The position numbers were made by a program, and so were the translations under genes. The notes under the pieces are model-generated. The model made no database searches. It was not told the origin of the DNA and saw only the letters and a program-made list of their open reading frames with translations. From Aureibaculum algae (GTDB taxonomy: Bacteria; Bacteroidota; Bacteroidia; Flavobacteriales; Flavobacteriaceae), in the NCBI RefSeq assembly GCF_006065315.1, contig NZ_CP040749.1, positions 3,990,001-4,054,000 on the forward strand: a stretch of DNA of 64,000 nucleotides, in the 5' to 3' direction. Positions 58,391 to 64,000 of the stretch are shown here, in pieces. Position 1 is the first letter of the stretch. The number at the start of each line of letters is the position of its first letter.

Positions 58391-59911
58391 TTACACCACT
58401 CTTCTAAGTAGAGTTGACCTGTATTGCGAAGGAGTAAGATTTGTTTCTTTTTTAAAAGCTTTATTAAAAGTAACTTTATTATTATAGCCTACGTCATAAG
58501 CGACATCAATGATACTTAAATCACCACTTTCATCATTATTAAAAATATCTTGAGCCTCTTTTATTCTAAACATATTTATTAAAGTAAAAAAGTTCATTTT
58601 AAAATGCTCATTAATAACTTGTGAGGTACTATGCCTATCTGTTCCCAATCTTTCTGAAAGTTTTTTGAGACTAATATCACTAACTTTGTATACTTTTTCT
58701 TTATAGAACAAATTCAACAATTCATTCTTAAGTTCATTTGAAAGCTCTTCATTCAGTCTTGATTTTTCGTATTTAAAATTAAATATTTTTGTAAAACGGT
58801 GCTGGTTTGTAAATATACTAGGTTGCACATAAGCAGAATACCCAACAAACATAATGACAATTGATAAGGTAATCAACTGCGGATGCACATAATAACTTGA
58901 TGTTAATAGGCCAGAAATTACAATAAGAAAAATCAATTGAGAAATTACGAATGCCCCATTTAGCACTACAACATTTCTAATCCACAATGTGATATTATTA
59001 TGTTCATTATTCTTCTTAAATTTCAAATATTCATTTAATGTCAAAATTCCATATATGGTTAAGGAAACCGCCTTCAAGATAAGTGAGTAATAAAAAAAGG
59101 GATCTTCCCATTCTTTATGATTAATTATAATATTTAATTTATCATTTACAGGAAGTACATAATATTTCATAAAATATATAAGCATAAAAACAAATGGTAC
59201 TAAATGCAAGAGATCCAAAGTTTTGAATTTATACTTGTTACTTATCCTTCTAATATAAAAGTACAATAAAGGTCCATACAAAAAATTTAACGTAAATGTA
59301 GAAAATAAGGAATGTGGAAATTTTACTTGAATATTTGTTATGTAAATACAAACATGAATAATAAAAAGAGAACTAAATAAGATAAATAGACTGATCAACA
59401 AGTTAGCAATTCTGTCCTCTGATTTCTTAAAATTAATTACGAAAGCTATAAAAAGACCAATCAGTCCAGTATATAGATAAATCATAACCCAATACTCATA
59501 CATCGGGGCAAATTTATTACTAACAGTTATAAAAGCTTTATCATCTCTAAATGAATCAAAAATATGTTGATTAAGAACATCGACATCATTTGATTTCCTT
59601 ATATATTTCTCTATAAATTTAGTTGCATTGGGAATATCTTTTAAAATAGCGTGACTATAAGCCAATTCCTTAATTTCTTCATTTGACATGTTCACGTCAT
59701 TGCCTTGAGAAATAAGTGTATTGTAAGAATCAACTATGTGTTGTGCATTCTTATGATTCAGCAGACCCGGGTTATAATTAATTTGTACAACATTAACTTC
59801 ACTAGAATCAATTGCAACTGAGGTGTTTTCAATTACATCATTCTGAGAAAAAACGGCGATGCCAATAAAAAAGAAAAGTATTTTAAAAATACTAAATCGA
59901 TTCATAATCAC
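58391..59911 (-). CDS. Membrane-bound AraC-family regulator with periplasmic domain
   Basis: 506-residue one-piece sensor-regulator. N-terminal signal or anchor (MNRFSIFKILFFFIGIAVF, about 3-22), then about 110 residues of helical, probably periplasmic sequence, then seven or so membrane helices (about 145-375), then a cytoplasmic AraC/XylS HTH domain at about 400-506. The HTH has two helix-turn-helix units: the first around DISLKKLSERLGTDRHSTSQVIN and the second around SIIDVAYDVGYNNKVTFNKAFK (shortened here), ending LTPSQYRS. It is encoded directly upstream of susC and is its likely activator. A second ATG lies 6 bases inside the frame. Confidence 0.85.
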   Translation of the reverse strand: MIMNRFSIFKILFFFIGIAVFSQNDVIENTSVAIDSSEVNVVQINYNPGLLNHKNAQHIVDSYNTLISQGNDVNMSNEEIKELAYSHAILKDIPNATKFIEKYIRKSNDVDVLNQHIFDSFRDDKAFITVSNKFAPMYEYWVMIYLYTGLIGLFIAFVINFKKSEDRIANLLISLFILFSSLFIIHVCIYITNIQVKFPHSLFSTFTLNFLYGPLLYFYIRRISNKYKFKTLDLLHLVPFVFMLIYFMKYYVLPVNDKLNIIINHKEWEDPFFYYSLILKAVSLTIYGILTLNEYLKFKKNNEHNNITLWIRNVVVLNGAFVISQLIFLIVISGLLTSSYYVHPQLITLSIVIMFVGYSAYVQPSIFTNQHRFTKIFNFKYEKSRLNEELSNELKNELLNLFYKEKVYKVSDISLKKLSERLGTDRHSTSQVINEHFKMNFFTLINMFRIKEAQDIFNNDESGDLSIIDVAYDVGYNNKVTFNKAFKKETNLTPSQYRSTLLRRVV

Positions 59912-59956
59912 TTATTAATTTTATAAAGTTTTAATTCACAGCCCAATGACTATCGC

Positions 59957-59964
59957 CAAATATA
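59957..59964 (-). promoter_or_regulatory. -7 box for the AraC-type regulator
   Basis: The minus strand reads TATATTTG, a perfect TAnnTTTG, 45 bases before the start codon at 59911. The -33 side is AT-rich without a clear TTTG. Confidence 0.5.
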
Positions 59965-60154
59965 CACAATTTAGTTAAAAAAGTGTTAAAATAGTCTTGA
60001 AATGTTAAAGTTCGCCAAAAAACAGAATATCATGTTAATTATTTGTTCACAACTTTAGCTTTCTTAAAACACTGAATAATAATTATTTACTAATTTTAAC
60101 GTTATAAAAGAAATGTAGCTCCCAAAAATAAATTATTGCTATTAATACATTGAC

Positions 60155-60478
60155 ATGATTCTATTTTCAAAATATTTAATTCCTAAGAATTATACGGGCT
60201 TAGCCATCTATCCCTTTATTTTTTTAAAGAATAAATCATTGTCAGATAATTGGGTATTGATAAATCATGAACGCATTCATTTAAAGCAGCAACTTGAATT
60301 GCTTTGGGTATTCTTCTTTCTCTGGTATATTTTAGAATTTCTTTTTCGCTTCGTTCAATTAAGAAATTGGAATGATGCTTATAAAAATATCAGCTTTGAA
60401 AAAGAATCCTATGAAAATGAAGGCAATCCAAATTACCTTAATGAACGTAAAACCTGGTCTTTTATAAATTATCTATAA
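60155..60478 (+). CDS. Small membrane protein with HExxH zincin-like motif
   Basis: 107-residue protein of a family seen in Bacteroidota without assigned function. INHERIHLKQQLELL at 36-50 contains HERIH, an HExxH zinc-protease motif. It is followed by one hydrophobic helix (about 48-66, WVFFFLWYILEFLF) and then FEKESYENEGNPNYLNERKTW (shortened; Glu82, Glu84 or Glu87 could be the third metal ligand, as in gluzincins). It resembles a minimal M48/M56-type protease core. Activity is inferred only. It lies 123 bases before the mutase gene on the same strand. Confidence 0.65.
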   Translation: MILFSKYLIPKNYTGLAIYPFIFLKNKSLSDNWVLINHERIHLKQQLELLWVFFFLWYILEFLFRFVQLRNWNDAYKNISFEKESYENEGNPNYLNERKTWSFINYL

Positions 60479-60601
60479 GGATTATTATCCTTTACCTCAC
60501 ACCAAGCATTGTTTTAGCGTTTCTATTTCTACTTGCTATATTACTCCTTATTTTTCAATCAAATAAATTGTAAATTGCGTTTGCAAAATTAAAGATTGTA
60601 A

Positions 60602-63600
60602 ATGAAAACTATAGAGTCATATATTCCTAAAAATAAAATTAGAATTGTAACTGCAGCTTCGCTTTTTGATGGGCATGATGCCTCCATTAATATAATGCGA
60701 AGAATTATTCAAGCCACAGGTGTTGAAGTAATTCACTTGGGCCATGATAGAAGTGTAGAAGAAGTAGTAAACACCGCTATTCAAGAAGATGCAAATGCTA
60801 TTGCGATGACCTCCTATCAAGGTGGACACAATGAGTATTTCAAATACATGTATGATCTCTTACAAGAGAAAAACGCACCACAAATAAAAATATTCGGCGG
60901 GGGCGGGGGTGTAATTTTACCTGAAGAAATTAAGGATTTAATGGATTATGGAATTACCAGAATTTATACGCCAGACGATGGTAGAAAAATGGGGCTGCAA
61001 GGTATGATTAATAATATGGTAGAACTATGTGACAACGCAGTCCTAACATTACCTGATCAAAACAATGTTCTAAAGTTACTTAAAAGCAAAGACGTAAACA
61101 CTATTGCTAGATTAATTACACTAGCAGAAAATGACTACGAGACTTATAAAAAAATTTATGAAGATTTTTCTTCAAATATACCTGAACAAGCAAAGACTCC
61201 TGTATTAGGAATTACGGGAACTGGTGGTGCTGGAAAATCATCATTGGTAGATGAACTAGTACGACGGTTTTTAGCTGATTTTGAAGATAAAACCTTAGCG
61301 ATAATTTCTGTAGATCCATCTAAAAGAAAAACAGGGGGAGCATTATTGGGAGATAGAATACGAATGAATTCTATAAAAAACGACCGTGTTTATATGCGTT
61401 CCTTAGCAACTAGACAGTCTAATTTATCTCTTTCAAAAAATGTTGTAGATGCCATTGATGTTTTAAAGGCTGCAGATTTTGACCTCATCATTTTAGAAAC
61501 TTCTGGTATCGGACAGTCAGGTACAGAAATAATTGAACATTCCGATTTTTCTCTATATGTAATGACACCAGAATATGGTGCAGCCACACAGCTCGAAAAG
61601 ATTGATATGATTGATTATGCTGACGTTATTGCTCTTAATAAGTTTGATAAACGTGGTGCTTTAGATGCTCTACGCGATGTTAAAAAACAATACCAACGTA
61701 ATCATAATCTTTGGGAAGAAAATCCAGACGACATGCCTGTTTTCGGAACCATTGCTTCACAATTTAACGATCCTGGCACAAACTCTTTATACCGTGTTAT
61801 TATTGACAAACTTAACAACAAAACTCCAATTGATTTTAATAGCTCATTTCAGATCACTGATGAAATGTCAGAAAAGCAATTTATAATTCCTCCAAACAGA
61901 ACACGATATCTTTCTGAAATAACCGATACCAATCGCAATTATAATCAGACAAGTATTGATCAAAAAGGTATAGCTCAAAAATTGTATGGAGTTTATATGA
62001 CAATATGCTCGGTTCTAAATATTGATTCTGCTAATTGGGTAAAGAATTTCTTTAATGAGAGTGGAGCTAACGATGAAGAGATTCTTCGCTTTGCTAGGAA
62101 TGACAACGATAACCAATTAGATTCGTCATCAGAATTTCTAAAACTCCTTTTAAAAGAATTTTCTCGTACTAAAAAAGAATTGAGTCCTCAAAATTGGGAA
62201 ACAATTTTAGCCTGGGAAGATAAAAAACAAGCCTATAAAAACCCTATTTATTCGTTTAAGGTTCGTGACAGAGAAATAAAAATTGAAACACATTCTGAGT
62301 CTTTATCACATTTACAAATACCTAAAATTTCTTTACCAAAATATGAAGCTTGGGGAGATGTTTTATTGTGGAGCCTGCAAGAAAATGTACCTGGAGATTT
62401 TCCGTATACTTCAGGAATATATCCATTTAAACGCACTGGTGAAGACCCTACAAGAATGTTTGCAGGCGAAGGTGGACCAGAACGAACCAATAGACGTTTT
62501 CATTATGTGAGTTTAGACATGGATGCAAAACGTTTATCAACTGCTTTTGACTCTGTTACTTTGTATGGTAATGACCCTAACTTACGTCCTGATATTTATG
62601 GTAAAATTGGTAATGCTGGTGTTTCTATTTGCTGTTTAGATGATGCTAAAAAATTGTATTCAGGTTTTGAATTAACAAACCCTATGACTTCGGTTTCTAT
62701 GACTATTAATGGTCCAGCACCAATGTTACTTGGATTTTTCATGAATGCTGCTATTGATCAAGAATGTGAAAAATATATAAAAACAGAAGGCTTAGAAGAG
62801 GAGATTGAGAAAAAAATTGAATCAATTTACAATAAGAAAGGCGTTAAAAGACCAAAATATCAAGGTGATCTTCCCAAAGGAAATAACGGATTGGGATTAA
62901 TGCTTCTTGGGGTTTCTGGTGATGATGTTTTACCCAATGCTATTTATCAAAAAATTAAATTGGAGACTATCGCTAAAGTTCGTGGTACAGTTCAAGCTGA
63001 TATTTTAAAAGAAGATCAAGCCCAAAATACATGCATTTTTTCGACAGAATTTGCACTGCGTCTTATGGGCGATGTACAAGAGTATTTTATTGAAAATAAA
63101 GTTCGGAATTTTTATTCTGTTTCTATATCAGGTTATCATATTGCAGAGGCAGGAGCAAATCCGATTTCTCAATTGGCTTTTACATTATCAAATGGCTTTA
63201 CCTATGTAGAATACTACTTATCAAGAGGCATGGACATCAATAAGTTTGGTCCCAATTTATCCTTCTTTTTCTCCAACGGAATTGACCCTGAGTACGCTGT
63301 AATTGGTCGTGTAGCTCGTAAAATTTGGGCAAAGGCCATGAAGTTAAAATATGGTGCCAATCCTAGAGCACAAATGCTTAAATATCATATTCAAACTTCT
63401 GGGCGATCATTACATGCTCAAGAAATTGACTTTAACGATATAAGAACAACCTTGCAAGCTTTGTATGCAATTTATGATAATTGCAACAGCTTACATACAA
63501 ACGCTTATGACGAAGCCATTACTACACCAACAGAAGAGTCGGTACGTAGGGCCATGGCCATTCAGTTAATTATCAATAAGGAATTAGGTTTAACGAAAAA

Positions 63601-64000
63601 CGAAAATCCAATTCAAGGTGCATTTATTATAGAAGAGCTAACCGATTTGGTTGAAGAAGCAGTCTATGCAGAATTTGATAGAATTACTGACAGAGGTGGT
63701 GTTCTGGGAGCTATGGAAACGATGTATCAACGCTCAAAAATTCAAGAAGAAAGTTTGTATTACGAAACTTTAAAACACAATGGAGACTTCCCAATTATTG
63801 GAGTTAACACATTTTTAAGCAGCAAAGGCTCACCAACTATCTTACCTCAAGAAGTGATTAGAGCTACTGAAGATGAAAAGAAATATCAAATAGAAGTGGT
63901 TGATAATTTAATCGAAGGTAATAGCGAAAAGTCTTCGGAACAACTCAAATTACTGCAAGAAAAGGCAATTAAAAATGGTAATGTTTTTGAGCAATTGATG
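60602..64000 (+). CDS. icmF: Fused acyl-CoA mutase, IcmF type (3' end cut by window edge)
   Basis: Adenosylcobalamin-dependent mutase fused to its G-protein chaperone; IcmF interconverts isobutyryl-CoA and n-butyryl-CoA, and some members act on isovaleryl/pivalyl-CoA. In order: B12-binding domain with DGHDASI (23-29) and FGGGGGVIL; MeaB-like GTPase domain with Walker [13 protein letters not shown] (203-214), ETSGIGQSG switch and NKFD (346-349); and the mutase TIM barrel from about 590. [12 protein letters not shown] has Phe609 where methylmalonyl-CoA mutase has a tyrosine, which favours isobutyryl- over methylmalonyl-type substrates. 1133 codons are present, so only a short C-terminal part is missing. 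The ATG at 60602 is the first start in the open frame. Confidence 0.9.
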   Translation, partial: MKTIESYIPKNKIRIVTAASLFDGHDASINIMRRIIQATGVEVIHLGHDRSVEEVVNTAIQEDANAIAMTSYQGGHNEYFKYMYDLLQEKNAPQIKIFGGGGGVILPEEIKDLMDYGITRIYTPDDGRKMGLQGMINNMVELCDNAVLTLPDQNNVLKLLKSKDVNTIARLITLAENDYETYKKIYEDFSSNIPEQAKTPVLGITGTGGAGKSSLVDELVRRFLADFEDKTLAIISVDPSKRKTGGALLGDRIRMNSIKNDRVYMRSLATRQSNLSLSKNVVDAIDVLKAADFDLIILETSGIGQSGTEIIEHSDFSLYVMTPEYGAATQLEKIDMIDYADVIALNKFDKRGALDALRDVKKQYQRNHNLWEENPDDMPVFGTIASQFNDPGTNSLYRVIIDKLNNKTPIDFNSSFQITDEMSEKQFIIPPNRTRYLSEITDTNRNYNQTSIDQKGIAQKLYGVYMTICSVLNIDSANWVKNFFNESGANDEEILRFARNDNDNQLDSSSEFLKLLLKEFSRTKKELSPQNWETILAWEDKKQAYKNPIYSFKVRDREIKIETHSESLSHLQIPKISLPKYEAWGDVLLWSLQENVPGDFPYTSGIYPFKRTGEDPTRMFAGEGGPERTNRRFHYVSLDMDAKRLSTAFDSVTLYGNDPNLRPDIYGKIGNAGVSICCLDDAKKLYSGFELTNPMTSVSMTINGPAPMLLGFFMNAAIDQECEKYIKTEGLEEEIEKKIESIYNKKGVKRPKYQGDLPKGNNGLGLMLLGVSGDDVLPNAIYQKIKLETIAKVRGTVQADILKEDQAQNTCIFSTEFALRLMGDVQEYFIENKVRNFYSVSISGYHIAEAGANPISQLAFTLSNGFTYVEYYLSRGMDINKFGPNLSFFFSNGIDPEYAVIGRVARKIWAKAMKLKYGANPRAQMLKYHIQTSGRSLHAQEIDFNDIRTTLQALYAIYDNCNSLHTNAYDEAITTPTEESVRRAMAIQLIINKELGLTKNENPIQGAFIIEELTDLVEEAVYAEFDRITDRGGVLGAMETMYQRSKIQEESLYYETLKHNGDFPIIGVNTFLSSKGSPTILPQEVIRATEDEKKYQIEVVDNLIEGNSEKSSEQLKLLQEKAIKNGNVFEQLM

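Noticed and set aside
60476..60494. Hairpin AAGGAT-TATT-ATCCTT after the HExxH gene as a terminator
   Set aside because: Only 6 bp and no U-tract; could be chance in AT-rich DNA.

Overview
The window is AT-rich chromosomal DNA from a member of the Bacteroidota, almost certainly a (probably marine) Flavobacteriaceae. The evidence is two SusC/SusD outer-membrane pairs, several perfect copies of the Bacteroidetes -7 promoter box TAnnTTTG, weak Shine-Dalgarno sequences, and the order rpsL-rpsG-fusA-rpsJ...rpoA-rplQ-carA-eno-gltA. No tRNA, rRNA, CRISPR array or insertion sequence was found.

Layout. (1) 1-4578: the 3' part of a defence locus, with an McrB-like AAA+ motor (cut by the left edge), an McrC-like DUF2357/PD-(D/E)XK nuclease and a small unknown gene. 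(2) 4813-10757: TerC-family membrane protein, then on the minus strand a DDAH/arginine-deiminase-fold enzyme, citrate synthase, enolase and carA, with compact terminator-promoter junctions between them. (3) 10791-28038: one minus-strand array of 32 translation genes (str-S10-spc-alpha cluster), with a textbook promoter at 28008-28038 and an intrinsic terminator at 10791-10824. It includes rpmJ (38 codons) and has a terminator-like hairpin between rpsJ and rplC. (4) 28125-35522: an Omp85-type outer-membrane protein and a SusC/SusD/lipoprotein operon ending in a perfect 16-bp hairpin terminator. (5) 35726-42961: an MG2/plug-like exported protein, rlmB, rhomboid protease, rarA, an exported acidic protein and a YjjG-type HAD nucleotidase. 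(6) 42974-49184: a small surface-glycan block (two flippases, GT4 glycosyltransferase, FemAB-like acyltransferase, polysaccharide-deacetylase-like protein), containing a decayed second copy of the yjjG 5' end. (7) 49273-53110: radC and the TrkA/TrkH potassium uptake pair. (8) 53180-59911: a second SusC/SusD pair preceded by a membrane-bound AraC-type regulator; the 598-base gap between regulator and SusC holds a relic of a third SusC 5' end. (9) 60155-64000: a small HExxH membrane protein and a nearly complete fused acyl-CoA mutase (IcmF type) running off the right edge.

Most of the window is conserved core. The accessory parts are the defence locus at the left edge, the two nutrient-uptake loci and the glycan block. 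No clearly new system is complete in the window. The best candidates for follow-up are the unknown third gene of the McrBC-like locus, the gene relics that record past recombination, the rpsJ-rplC hairpin, and promoters placed inside terminators or within a few bases of start codons.
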